35,155 nucleotides of DNA from positions 1-35,155 of the forward strand of contig WFTF01000030.1 of assembly GCA_015485575.1 (NCBI GenBank), in the 5' to 3' direction. Source of the stretch: Patescibacteria group bacterium (lineage in GTDB: Bacteria; Patescibacteriota; Minisyncoccia; Phycocordibacterales; UBA918). This document shows positions 1 through 7,814 of the stretch, in pieces. The stretch's first letter is position 1, and every line of letters starts with the position of its first letter. The notes below the pieces were generated by a model. That model saw only the letters and a list, made by a program, of their open reading frames with translations, ran no database searches and was not told where the DNA came from. The position numbers and the translations under genes are program-made.

Positions 1-1704
1 TCAGGGTACCTGTTCTCCGTGGCAGCTACATTTTTGCCCGCGATTGAGGTTGAGTTTTATCTGGAAATATCAACGCTTATTTGGGTGTTACTTTTTGGTC
101 ACTACTTGGAAGCAAAGTCCGGAGCGGCAGCTGGTAATGCGCTGGAAGAAGTGGCAAAACTGCTACCCAAAAAGGCACATAAGATAGTAGAGGGTGTGGA
201 AACTGACGTTGCGGTAGAAAACCTCCAAGAGGGCGATCAGGTGTTGGTGAAGCCGGGGGAGAAAATCCCCGCTGATGGGCGTATTGTTGCCGGAACGGCA
301 AATGTGGACGAAGCGCTTATCAGTGGAGAGTCAAAACCGATACAAAAGCAGGAAGGAGATGACGTGGTTGCGGGCTCCATTTGTCTGGATGGGTCGCTTA
401 CCGTACAACTTTCAAGAGTGGGAGAGCATTCCACCATCGGTCAGATTCAGCAACTTATTACGCAAGCACAGCAAACGAAGCCGAATTCACAACGAATTGC
501 CGATAAGGCATCCGCGGTATTGACAGTCGTTGCAGGTGTGACTGCGCTGTTGACCATTCTGGTATGGTCGGTGCTGCTGGGGCAACCGTTTATATTTGCG
601 CTCACCCTTGCCATTACGGTATTAGTTATTGCTTGTCCGCATGCGCTGGGGCTTGCAATCCCTACGGTAACTACCATTACGACATCACTTGCTGTGAAAA
701 GCGGTTTTTTCATCAAGAACTTAGCAAAGATTGAAGTGATTAAAAAAGCGGACTATGTTGTGTTTGATAAAACAGGAACATTGACCACCGGAGTGTTTGG
801 TGTTTCAGATGTGGTACCAACCGGAGGTATGAATGAAGAGGAGGTGTTGCGTATCGCCGCTTCCCTTGAGCAGCACTCATCACATATTATCGGCGTATCT
901 ATTGTGGAACATGCCCAACAGCAGGGGGTGACCTTAGGTGAGATTGCACAATTTAAGAACATAGCGGGTAAGGGTATACAGGCATCACTTGATGGGCAGA
1001 TCTACTTCGTGGGCAATAGCAGATTGATTGACGACGCGGGTATCGATTTTTCCGATACCGAGCATGTCTATGAGTCGTTATCGGAAAAAGGAAAAACCAC
1101 CATCTTTGTAGCAACGCAAGAGAGAGTGGTTGGATACATTGCACTGTCGGACACTATAAAGCCGGAATCGTACACGGCAATACAGCGTTTGCATGATATG
1201 GGTGTAAAAGTTGCCATGCTCACCGGAGACAATAAAGAGGTTGCGAAAGGGGTTGCGCAAGAGCTCGGTATTGATACCTACTTTGCGGAGGTACTTCCTG
1301 AAGATAAATACACTCATGTGAAGTCATTGCAAGATCAGGGCAATGTCGTCCTAATGGTGGGTGATGGTGTCAATGATGCGCCGGCACTGACACAGGCCGA
1401 CGCCGGTATCGCCATTGGTGCGGGAACAGACGTTGCGGTAGAGGCGGGGGATGTGGTGCTCACGCGTAACAATCCGGAAGATATTGTGCGATTGATTATA
1501 TTGTCAAAGAAGGTGTACACGAAGATGATACAAAACTTGGTATGGGCACTGGGATACAACATCGTGGCAATCCCCGCCGCAGCCGGTGTGTTTGCGTACT
1601 GGGGGTTCTTCTTGCGCCCTGAAATTGCAGCATTTGTCATGAGCTTATCAACGGTGATTGTGGTGGCAAATGCGATGCTCTTGAAGCGAATTAATTTGGA
1701 ATAA
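1..1704 (+). CDS. P1B-3 (CopB-like) copper-translocating P-type ATPase, 5'-truncated by window edge
   Basis: The frame is open from base 1, so the N-terminus (metal-binding region and first membrane helices) lies outside the window. The visible part has the actuator loop (ISGES), the membrane metal site CPH, the phosphorylation site DKTGTLT, TGDN and GDGVNDAP. The last helices carry N-x6-YN-x4-P and MSLST. CPH together with these two helix signatures is the established P1B-3 pattern, typical of CopB-type copper export ATPases in the cytoplasmic membrane. The usual SEHP nucleotide-site motif reads SSHI, keeping the His and losing the Pro. Small membrane genes follow within a few bases, suggesting an operon. 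The family is certain; copper as substrate is inferred from the motifs. Confidence 0.95.
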   Translation, partial: SGYLFSVAATFLPAIEVEFYLEISTLIWVLLFGHYLEAKSGAAAGNALEEVAKLLPKKAHKIVEGVETDVAVENLQEGDQVLVKPGEKIPADGRIVAGTANVDEALISGESKPIQKQEGDDVVAGSICLDGSLTVQLSRVGEHSTIGQIQQLITQAQQTKPNSQRIADKASAVLTVVAGVTALLTILVWSVLLGQPFIFALTLAITVLVIACPHALGLAIPTVTTITTSLAVKSGFFIKNLAKIEVIKKADYVVFDKTGTLTTGVFGVSDVVPTGGMNEEEVLRIAASLEQHSSHIIGVSIVEHAQQQGVTLGEIAQFKNIAGKGIQASLDGQIYFVGNSRLIDDAGIDFSDTEHVYESLSEKGKTTIFVATQERVVGYIALSDTIKPESYTAIQRLHDMGVKVAMLTGDNKEVAKGVAQELGIDTYFAEVLPEDKYTHVKSLQDQGNVVLMVGDGVNDAPALTQADAGIAIGAGTDVAVEAGDVVLTRNNPEDIVRLIILSKKVYTKMIQNLVWALGYNIVAIPAAAGVFAYWGFFLRPEIAAFVMSLSTVIVVANAMLLKRINLE

Positions 1705-1710
1705 GGTGCT

Positions 1711-1881
1711 ATGAGTGATACATCTATCAGCCTGTACTTCTTTGCTCTGGCACTGGCATATCCGGTGTATATCGCTTTCATCGGCCATGCCCCCGACTTG
1801 ACCAATGTGACAATTGAGATTGGGTTTGTCGCTATCGCGGTCTTTTACCACCTCAAGTCCCGGCGGGATGGTGGTAGATAG
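1711..1881 (+). CDS. Small hydrophobic membrane protein, 56 aa, unknown
   Basis: The ORF starts with ATG six bases after the ATPase stop and ends at TAG. The protein begins MSDTSISLYFFALALAYPVYIAFIG, has a second hydrophobic stretch (IEIGFVAIAVFYHL) and ends in a basic tail (KSRRDGGR). This predicts two membrane segments with a short loop. I do not recognise a family. The tight spacing between the copper ATPase and the DUF5676-like gene suggests co-transcription and possibly an accessory role in metal transport, which is inference only. Confidence 0.6.
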   Translation: MSDTSISLYFFALALAYPVYIAFIGHAPDLTNVTIEIGFVAIAVFYHLKSRRDGGR

Positions 1882-1913
1882 TATGGGCAGCATAGAACAA
1901 TGGTATTAGTGTA

Positions 1914-2198
1914 ATGAGTAAAAAACAACATATGAAAACCTATACATTCAAAATGGGGTTGGTGTGGGCAGGTATATCAATAGCTTTTTTCTTCCTCTGC
2001 ATGGCATGGGGTTTGCTATTGACTGATCCGACACTGCAAACACTGCATCGTAATTTGTTACAAATTGCATATCCCGGATTTAGTATGAGTATCGTGGGAG
2101 CAATCTTTGGTTTGCTTTGGGCAACAGCGTATGGATTTTTCTTCGGAGTACTATTTGTTTGGCTGATGAAGGTATGCTGTGTACATAAACACTCATGA
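1914..2198 (+). CDS. DUF5676-like small membrane protein
   Basis: This 94-residue protein has two predicted membrane helices, GLVWAGISIAFFFLCMAWGL and a C-terminal segment around GAIFGLLWATAYGFFFGVLFVWL. The pattern of two helices, with a Gly/aromatic second helix ending in a short cytoplasmic tail, matches my recollection of DUF5676 proteins, which often sit next to heavy-metal ATPases. No enzymatic motif is visible. ATG 1932 (MKTYTF) is an alternative start and no Shine-Dalgarno sequence decides between them. It lies between the copper ATPase unit and the cyclopropane synthase gene, 7 bases before the latter. Confidence 0.65.
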   Translation: MSKKQHMKTYTFKMGLVWAGISIAFFFLCMAWGLLLTDPTLQTLHRNLLQIAYPGFSMSIVGAIFGLLWATAYGFFFGVLFVWLMKVCCVHKHS

Positions 2199-2205
2199 AC
2201 ATGGT

Positions 2206-3321
2206 ATGGCAGGCAGTAAAGCACTTATTGAGCTACTTATAAAAGATACCGGCATTCGCATCAACGGCAGTCGTCCGTATGATATACAGGTGCACAATGA
2301 GAGGTTTTACGATGTGGTACTGAAGCGAGGTTCTCTGGGGTTGGGAGAAACCTACATGCGCGGATGGTGGGAGTGTGAAAAGTTGGATGAGTTTTTCACA
2401 CGTTTGTTGCAGGCAAGAGTTGAAGACAAGATTAAGACCGATATGCTGCTCAGCGCAAAGCTCTTTTTGCGAGCGATTACCACCATGGGTCGGAAATTAC
2501 ATGCATTTGAGGTTGGTGAGAGACACTATGATGTTGGCAATGAGCTATACATGAAAATGCTGGATCCTCTCTTGTGTTATACCTGCGGGTATTGGAAAGA
2601 TGCGCGCACCCTAGAGGAAGCGCAACGGGCGAAGCTCGATTTAATCTGCAGAAAAATAGGACTCAAACGTGGACAGCAGGTGCTCGATATAGGTTCCGGA
2701 TGGGGCAGTTTTCTGGGGTATGCGGCACAACACTACGGGGTACGGGCAAATGGTATAACGGTTTCAAAGGAGCAAAAAGCTTTTACTGACAGACGGTATG
2801 CGCAGCTTCCGGTGGAGGTGCAGCTGCAAGATTATCGTGATGTAGAGGGAACCTATAATCATGTTGTGTCCGTGGGCATGTTTGAACATGTAGGATATCG
2901 ATACTATCGTACGTTTATGAAGACGGTACATCGAGTGTTGCAGGATGACGGACTCTTTTTGCTGCATACTATTGGAGGGAATACATCAGTGTACGGGACG
3001 GATCCCTGGATAGACAAATACATCTTTCCAAACGGCATGCTTCCTTCTGTTGCGCAGATCGGCGCTGCTACGGAAGGATTGTTTGTGATGGAAGATTGGC
3101 ACAATTTCGGTGCTGATTATGACAAAACTTTGATGGCGTGGCATGCGCAGTTTGAAGCGAGGTGGGACTCACTGAAAGATACCTATGATGAAGTATTTCA
3201 TCGTATGTGGCGATACTATCTTTTAATGTGCGCAGGATCATTCCGTGCACGGAAAAACCAATTGTGGCAAATCGTTTTTTCAAAAAGGGGAGTATCCGGC
3301 GGTTACTGCTCGGTCCGTTAG
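2206..3321 (+). CDS. cfa: Cyclopropane-fatty-acyl-phospholipid synthase
   Basis: The enzyme uses S-adenosylmethionine to add a methylene bridge across cis double bonds of acyl chains in membrane phospholipids. The 371-residue protein is close to the length of E. coli Cfa and resembles it from end to end. Visible motifs are GSLGLGETYMRGWWE near the N-terminus, HYDVGNELY, the SAM-binding VLDIGSGWGS, VSVGMFEHVG, DPWIDKYIFPNG, MEDWHNFGADYDKTLMAW and CAGSFRARKNQLWQIVFS. I chose ATG 2206 because the Cfa-like sequence begins soon after it. A GTG at 2179 would overlap the previous gene and add nine unconserved residues. Cfa usually protects membranes against acid and other stress. Having it beside copper export genes suggests envelope-stress protection. 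Confidence 0.95.
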   Translation: MAGSKALIELLIKDTGIRINGSRPYDIQVHNERFYDVVLKRGSLGLGETYMRGWWECEKLDEFFTRLLQARVEDKIKTDMLLSAKLFLRAITTMGRKLHAFEVGERHYDVGNELYMKMLDPLLCYTCGYWKDARTLEEAQRAKLDLICRKIGLKRGQQVLDIGSGWGSFLGYAAQHYGVRANGITVSKEQKAFTDRRYAQLPVEVQLQDYRDVEGTYNHVVSVGMFEHVGYRYYRTFMKTVHRVLQDDGLFLLHTIGGNTSVYGTDPWIDKYIFPNGMLPSVAQIGAATEGLFVMEDWHNFGADYDKTLMAWHAQFEARWDSLKDTYDEVFHRMWRYYLLMCAGSFRARKNQLWQIVFSKRGVSGGYCSVR

Positions 3322-3369
3322 TATGCTGTTTGCACAGGTGTCGGTTTATATGTTGGGCAATAAAGATGT

Positions 3370-3777
3370 ATGATGAGTTGTATGAAAAACAGAGTCCTCA
3401 TCGTTATCTACACCTTCGTTTTTCTGGGTGTGCTGTTTGGTAGTTTGTTACACACGGTCTTTGACGGTTCCGTTGCACATGCGGCATGTCCATTTCAGGA
3501 GGGGGAGGTTACGGTTTGTTCCATGAATGCGCTGGATCATATTGCGGTGTGGCAAAGTAATTTTCTTGCAACCATTACACCGATAGTGTCCGTGCTTGTC
3601 GCTGCAGCCGTGCTTTTGCATGCGGCGCGCATTCCGCACAGGATTCCCATAGACGCGTTACGAAAAGCAATTCTTTCAGTCTGGCTTTCCCGACTGCGTG
3701 TGCCACAGACACTCCTTTTTGCACAGTACCTGCAAGTTTTGTTTGCGAGGGGTATTCTTCACCCAAAACGCTTTTAG
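3370..3777 (+). CDS. Small exported or membrane protein with Cys pair, unknown
   Basis: The protein starts with a hydrophobic segment (VLIVIYTFVFLGVLFGSLLHTVF) and an AHA-type site before CPFQEGEVTVCSMNALDHIAVWQSNF. A second hydrophobic stretch follows (ITPIVSVLVAAAVLLHA), then a C-terminal tail ending LFARGILHPKRF. The two Cys residues just outside the first helix could form a disulfide. I recall similar short proteins with CP...C.MN.L.H...WQ.M and a terminal ILNPK-like tail in Parcubacteria, but no function is known to me. ATG 3382 is an equally good start and gives a cleaner signal-like N-terminus. A role in the copper/thiol block is inferred from position. Confidence 0.7.
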   Translation: MMSCMKNRVLIVIYTFVFLGVLFGSLLHTVFDGSVAHAACPFQEGEVTVCSMNALDHIAVWQSNFLATITPIVSVLVAAAVLLHAARIPHRIPIDALRKAILSVWLSRLRVPQTLLFAQYLQVLFARGILHPKRF

Positions 3778-3785
3778 GTTGGTCA

Positions 3786-3838
3786 ACGTATATGTGGAAC
3801 ATACGTACTGCATATACCAGATATTAACCGTATAAAAT
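3786..3838 (+). promoter_or_regulatory. Candidate promoter and upstream dyad for the rhodanese-DUF1573 gene
   Basis: An inverted repeat ACGTAT-N9-ATACGT spans 3786-3806. A -10-like TATAAAAT lies at 3831-3838, 12 bases before the ATG at 3851. No clear -35 is visible. The dyad could be an operator or a weak hairpin. It may start a separate transcript for the thiol genes downstream of cfa. Confidence 0.3.
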
Positions 3839-3850
3839 ACAAAACAGATC

Positions 3851-4708
3851 ATGAATAAAATAATAAGCAGCACCCTTTTTGCTGGAGTGTTGCTGCTGGC
3901 GGGTGGTGGCTTTTACTACTTGCAGACGCAAAAACCCCTGCCGGACAGTGTGACAGAGGTGCCCGAACATGCCGATGCGCTTGCAGTAAATGAATTGAGC
4001 CCGGCACAGGTGATACAACGTATACAATCGGGTGATCCTGTTGTACTGTTGGATGTACGAACAGCGGAAGCATATGAGGTGTTACATTTGCAAGGTGCGC
4101 TCTTGCTGCCGATATCCGATATATCACAAAACACTCTCCGTGGAATCGGGTTAGGTGAGGATAAGAAAGATGTAGAGATTATTATATATGGTCGCAGTGC
4201 TACAGGTGGTCAAGCTGCATACAAGATTTTGGAAGTACTGGGCTATACAAACCTCAAAGTGCTTTCCGGTGGCATTGTGCATTGGGCAGAAGATTCGTAC
4301 CCAATGACCGAAACCGGTGCATACACGGGACCGTTGACCAACAGTCGCAACAAAGTTGAAATACAGGCGAAAGAGGGTCCGCAGATGGTGCTGAGCGACA
4401 CCTTCTATGACTTTGGAGGAGTGCCACAATATGGAGGTAGTGTACAAACAGAGTTTACCGTCACCAATGCCGGTATTGATACTTTAGTAATCGGAGATAT
4501 TACCACCAGCTGCAGTTGCACCTCCGCTTTTATTTCAGATACTTCTCTTGATTCGGGGGAACGTGCGACTCTGACGGTTATCTTTGATCCAAATGTGCAC
4601 AAAGAGCCGGAAGATGTGTTCACCCGTACCGTGTTCATACCAACAAATGATGCGGATACACCGGAAGCGGAAGTGACCATACAGGTTGATATTTTAGAGG
4701 GGGTTTAG
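3851..4708 (+). CDS. Anchored rhodanese-like domain fused to DUF1573 domain; rhodanese Cys replaced by Gly
   Basis: An N-terminal membrane anchor (residues about 5-23) is followed by a rhodanese-like domain (about 45-155: LLDVRTAEAYEVLHLQGALLLP, LGYTNLKVLSGGIVHWAE). A DUF1573 immunoglobulin-like domain follows (about 185-280: YDFGGVP, TNAG, CSCT at 221-224). The anchor predicts an extracytoplasmic location. In active rhodaneses the sulfur-carrying loop begins with Cys after a YC or FC pair. Here residues 113-116 are Y-G-R-S, so residue 114 is Gly (codon ggt at 4190-4192). Sulfurtransferase activity through the usual persulfide is therefore unlikely, and the domain may bind rather than catalyse. 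The gene leads a run of DUF1573 and thioredoxin-like genes. Confidence 0.85.
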   Translation: MNKIISSTLFAGVLLLAGGGFYYLQTQKPLPDSVTEVPEHADALAVNELSPAQVIQRIQSGDPVVLLDVRTAEAYEVLHLQGALLLPISDISQNTLRGIGLGEDKKDVEIIIYGRSATGGQAAYKILEVLGYTNLKVLSGGIVHWAEDSYPMTETGAYTGPLTNSRNKVEIQAKEGPQMVLSDTFYDFGGVPQYGGSVQTEFTVTNAGIDTLVIGDITTSCSCTSAFISDTSLDSGERATLTVIFDPNVHKEPEDVFTRTVFIPTNDADTPEAEVTIQVDILEGV

Positions 4709-4750
4709 CAATGCACGCACGTATTATTCAAAAATTAAGAAAAGAAGTGT

Positions 4751-5227
4751 ATGAATGGAAAAATAACTACGATTGTTATAGGACTTGTCTTCATCAGTGG
4801 TTTGGCTCTGCTGTTCGTTGGTTTGCTACCAAAACAGCCCGAAGTGCAGCGCATCGTAAACGCTCCACTGCAGGTTGAGCCACCAGACTACAATTTTGGC
4901 ACTATTGACATTAAGGGAGGGGATGTGCAGACTGATTTTTTAGTTATCAATGTCGGAACTGAGCCGGTGATCGTATCGCAGGGAACTACCAGTTGTGCCT
5001 GCACCTCGGCATCCTTTGACGGTGTGGATTTTGGGATGCATACAAAAATGGAACAAAGTGTTACCATAGAACCAGGTGAAAGAAAAACACTCACTGTAAC
5101 CTATGACCCCTTTTTCCATGGTCCAAACGGAACAGGGAAGGTGACACGTGAGGTTATCTTAAAAACCAATTCTGTCAGCACTCCCGAAGTGCGGGTGCGC
5201 ATAAAGGCAGACGTTATAAACAGTTAG
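4751..5227 (+). CDS. Anchored DUF1573 domain protein
   Basis: This 158-residue protein has an N-terminal membrane helix (ITTIVIGLVFISGLALLFVGLL). A single DUF1573 domain follows with the usual YNFGTID, INVGTEPV, SCACTS (Cys 82 and 84), IEPGERKTLTVTYDP and a C-terminal VRVRIKADV strand. DUF1573 is an Ig-like extracytoplasmic domain of uncertain biochemical role. The CxC pair resembles that in the preceding rhodanese-DUF1573 protein, with which it forms a tandem. It is predicted to be membrane-tethered on the outer face. Disulfide or metal handling is inferred from the Cys pair and neighbours. Confidence 0.85.
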   Translation: MNGKITTIVIGLVFISGLALLFVGLLPKQPEVQRIVNAPLQVEPPDYNFGTIDIKGGDVQTDFLVINVGTEPVIVSQGTTSCACTSASFDGVDFGMHTKMEQSVTIEPGERKTLTVTYDPFFHGPNGTGKVTREVILKTNSVSTPEVRVRIKADVINS

Positions 5228-5236
5228 AACAAACAT

Positions 5237-5521
5237 ATGTCAGAAGAAATACAAAATAACTCTGTAACGCAAGGGCGTGCAGATACAACAGAAACTTCCG
5301 CTCAGGCAGTGGCAGCTTCGCACCCTGCGCCGGAGAACTCACGTACACAAAACATGCTTGTGGCGATTATGGCGGTACTGGTTATTATGGCTGCGGTACA
5401 AGTGTTTCAAACACAGCAATTAATGGCGGCAGTGTCCAGCGGATCAATTAAAGCGGGTGCCACACAGCAAACACAGGGGTCCGGACTTGGTATACAAAGT
5501 CAAGTGGGAGGTTGTGGCTAA
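5237..5521 (+). CDS. Single-pass membrane protein with C-terminal QVGGCG tail, unknown
   Basis: The 94-residue protein has a polar Ser/Thr/Ala-rich N-terminus of about 38 residues, one hydrophobic segment (MLVAIMAVLVIMAAVQVF), then a low-complexity tail ending GLGIQSQVGGCG. The only Cys is the second-last residue. I recall small Parcubacteria proteins ending in a similar QVGGC tail beside thioredoxin-like genes, but know no assigned function. The gene starts 9 bases after the DUF1573 gene and ends just before the double thioredoxin-fold gene. The single terminal Cys could be a disulfide partner or modification site, which is speculative. Confidence 0.65.
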   Translation: MSEEIQNNSVTQGRADTTETSAQAVAASHPAPENSRTQNMLVAIMAVLVIMAAVQVFQTQQLMAAVSSGSIKAGATQQTQGSGLGIQSQVGGCG

Positions 5522-5535
5522 TCCCTAAACAGAGC

Positions 5536-6291
5536 ATGACTATTACACTAGATTCAAAAAAATTGTTCCAGGGGCTGTTATTTGTATTGCTGGCGTTGTA
5601 TGGAGCAAATATATTTATCATTGGGAAGCTGTCAGCTGCGTTGATTGATAAACCTATTGAACTTTCGTTTGTAACCATTGCCGCTCCTGAAACAGACTGT
5701 GCGGTGTGTCCCGAACCAAAGAGGATTATAGATATCATTGATCAATCACATAACGTCACATACGACACCACCGAGTTGGATTCAAATAGTGCGCTGGGGC
5801 AGAAGTATATTGATCTGTATGGCATAGAAAATCTGCCCGCAATTATTGTATCAGGTGATATTCAAGATGAACGCATTTTAGGTTCATGGAAGTCCTTTGG
5901 TGCTCGCGTGGAAAAGGATCGTGTCATTATAGATGCGCTGGTACCGTCGTATAACTTGGTGGAAGGAAAAACGCGAGGTGTGGTGGAGGTGTTACTCTTG
6001 CGTGACTCCACTTGTGTGAGCTGCTTTGATGAAAAAGCATATCTGAATATTCTGCAACGGTTTGGGGTCGTGATAGGAAAAACAGCGGTCTACGATGTGG
6101 AATCTACTGAGGGTAAGGAGTTAGTGGAGAAGTACTCCATACAGAAAGTTCCCACCATGCTCATCTCACCTGACATAGACGCCTACCAACGAGTGATGGA
6201 CACTTGGAATCAGGTCGGTACCATAGAGTCTGATAACTGGCTTATTCTGCGAGAGGTGCAAAAGATTAGTCCCGAATACCTCACATTGTAG
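5536..6291 (+). CDS. Membrane-anchored protein with two tandem thioredoxin-fold domains
   Basis: An N-terminal membrane helix (LLFVLLALYGANIFIIG) precedes two similar domains. The first has CAVC (Cys 55 and 58) followed by a cis-Pro-type loop IENLPAIIV. The second has CVSC (Cys 160 and 163) followed by IQKVPTMLI. A CxxC at the domain start and a Pro-containing loop later are the classic thioredoxin-fold layout, so this looks like an extracytoplasmic thiol-disulfide or metal-relay protein with two redox centres. I chose ATG 5536; an upstream TTG at 5512 would overlap the previous gene. It sits between the QVGGCG-tail protein and the Cys-rich membrane protein, likely in one operon. Confidence 0.8.
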   Translation: MTITLDSKKLFQGLLFVLLALYGANIFIIGKLSAALIDKPIELSFVTIAAPETDCAVCPEPKRIIDIIDQSHNVTYDTTELDSNSALGQKYIDLYGIENLPAIIVSGDIQDERILGSWKSFGARVEKDRVIIDALVPSYNLVEGKTRGVVEVLLLRDSTCVSCFDEKAYLNILQRFGVVIGKTAVYDVESTEGKELVEKYSIQKVPTMLISPDIDAYQRVMDTWNQVGTIESDNWLILREVQKISPEYLTL

Positions 6292-6297
6292 TTGCTA

Positions 6298-7770
6298 ATG
6301 TATGAAAAAATTATGAAAGAGGTAAAAGATATTGTACAGAATACGTTTACGCTGTTACGTACCGGGAAAAACAGTATATTGTTTCTAACGAGCCTATTTC
6401 TCTTTGGCGGTTTGCTGTCGTTTTTCTATGGGCTGTTTACCATTCCCGTACCGGGTGGAGTACTCGGGTTTTATCGTATGGAAGAACCAACCGCTTTTGA
6501 GTACGGGTATCTGGTGTTCTCAGCGGTAGTGTCAGCACTTATCGTGACCATTACCGTCCATGCAACACGTATCAAAATAGACGAGAGGGTAAAAGGGAAG
6601 GGGGCGTCCGCACTGGGGCTAACAACGGGTATATTTGGCGCGGTGTGCCCTGCATGTCTTGGTATTAACTTTCTTGCGTTTGGTAACGTATTTACCACGC
6701 AACTTGCCTTTTTGATTCCCTATATTTTTTGGATCCAGCTTGGTGGTATAGTGCTTCTTTCGGTGGGACTCTACCTGGTTGCCAAGAGTGCGTACACCAA
6801 AGAGTGCTTGGTGTGTACAGTACAGACAGGTCCGCAAAATGCAACGCCTACAGAAGGGGAGCGTACGACCACAAATATGTCCGCCATGTCCGCATCGGTA
6901 AGCCCATCTTCCGGGTTTCAAAAGTTGCTTCCCGCGGTGCTGCTCTTTGTGCTGTTTGTCTTTGTCTACCAGGTAGGCAATATGTACGCACAAAATACCG
7001 GAAATGCGAGAGGGGAGACTTCAGGAAATATCTTAACCACCGAAGATGGTCGGAAAATAGATATAGAAGAGGTGATTCAGAAAGTGACCCCCGATGAAGG
7101 ATTTCAGACGCAGGTGCGCTGGGGGGATGTGGTGCCGAAAATGATAGAAACGGGTGTACTTGATCCGCAAAAATTGGAAACGATATTGAAAAACCGCTAT
7201 GGGCAGGAGATGAAGCCTGAGTGGCGTGCGGTGCTTGCGGGAGAAGATATACCGCTGTCCATTGATAACGATAACGCGGTGTTTATGATGTACATGCTTT
7301 GGGCAATGGCAAAGCATAACCAAAATCAAATACTTGCAGATAGTCCCATTGCAAAGTATTTTGAAAACTACGATATTGGTGTGGGGCGCGCGGGATATAA
7401 TGACACTCCACTGCTGGCCTTAAATCCAGAACAGCAGGCGCTTGCAAAACGTGTCGCGGAAAACGCCTATCGCCCGTGTTGTGGAAACTCAACAGCGGTG
7501 CCTGATTGCTCACACGGATATTCCGCACTCGGGTTGGTACAGCTTATGGCATCACAAGGATTCTCAGAAGAGGAAATATTTGACACTTTTGTGAAGTTTA
7601 ACTCCTACTGGTTCCCTGAGACATATATCAAAAACGCACTCTACTTTGAGATTACGGAAGGTCTTTCGTGGGAGGACGTAGACAAAAAACTTGTTGCAGG
7701 GAAAGAGTATTCCACACTCCGAGGTTCTTATAAGGCGAAGAATTTCTTAAAACAGAACTTCGGTATTTAG
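6298..7770 (+). CDS. Multi-pass membrane protein with CPACLG motif fused to CCG/DCSHG soluble domain
   Basis: The N-terminal half has about four hydrophobic helices. A CPACLG motif (Cys 117 and 120) lies near the third, and KECLVC follows the fourth. After a polar linker comes another helix (LLPAVLLFVLFVFVYQVGNM) and a soluble domain of about 240 residues. Its signature is RPCCGNSTAVPDCSHG (residues 392-407) followed by LGLVQLMASQGFSEEE. I recall this CC...P.C.HG...LGL..LMA.QG signature as a conserved domain in Parcubacteria and some archaea, without known activity; Cys and His suggest metal or thiol chemistry. I took ATG 6298, as the upstream TTG at 6292 abuts the previous stop. It closes the thiol operon. 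Confidence 0.75.
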   Translation: MYEKIMKEVKDIVQNTFTLLRTGKNSILFLTSLFLFGGLLSFFYGLFTIPVPGGVLGFYRMEEPTAFEYGYLVFSAVVSALIVTITVHATRIKIDERVKGKGASALGLTTGIFGAVCPACLGINFLAFGNVFTTQLAFLIPYIFWIQLGGIVLLSVGLYLVAKSAYTKECLVCTVQTGPQNATPTEGERTTTNMSAMSASVSPSSGFQKLLPAVLLFVLFVFVYQVGNMYAQNTGNARGETSGNILTTEDGRKIDIEEVIQKVTPDEGFQTQVRWGDVVPKMIETGVLDPQKLETILKNRYGQEMKPEWRAVLAGEDIPLSIDNDNAVFMMYMLWAMAKHNQNQILADSPIAKYFENYDIGVGRAGYNDTPLLALNPEQQALAKRVAENAYRPCCGNSTAVPDCSHGYSALGLVQLMASQGFSEEEIFDTFVKFNSYWFPETYIKNALYFEITEGLSWEDVDKKLVAGKEYSTLRGSYKAKNFLKQNFGI

Positions 7771-7800
7771 TGTGAATGATGTAGCAATTGATTAATCGTT

Positions 7801-7808
7801 TATAAAAT
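7801..7808 (+). promoter_or_regulatory. -10-like element immediately before the Met-rich gene
   Basis: TATAAAAT lies at 7801-7808 with only 6 bases between its end and the ATG at 7815. No ribosome-binding site is visible, so a transcript from here would be leaderless or nearly so. Confidence 0.4.
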
Positions 7809-7814
7809 AAATCT

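Noticed and set aside
4711-4863. A 50-codon ORF (MHARIIQKL...) overlapping the start of the second DUF1573 gene
   Set aside because: It lies mostly inside a well-supported gene in another frame and has no recognisable features.
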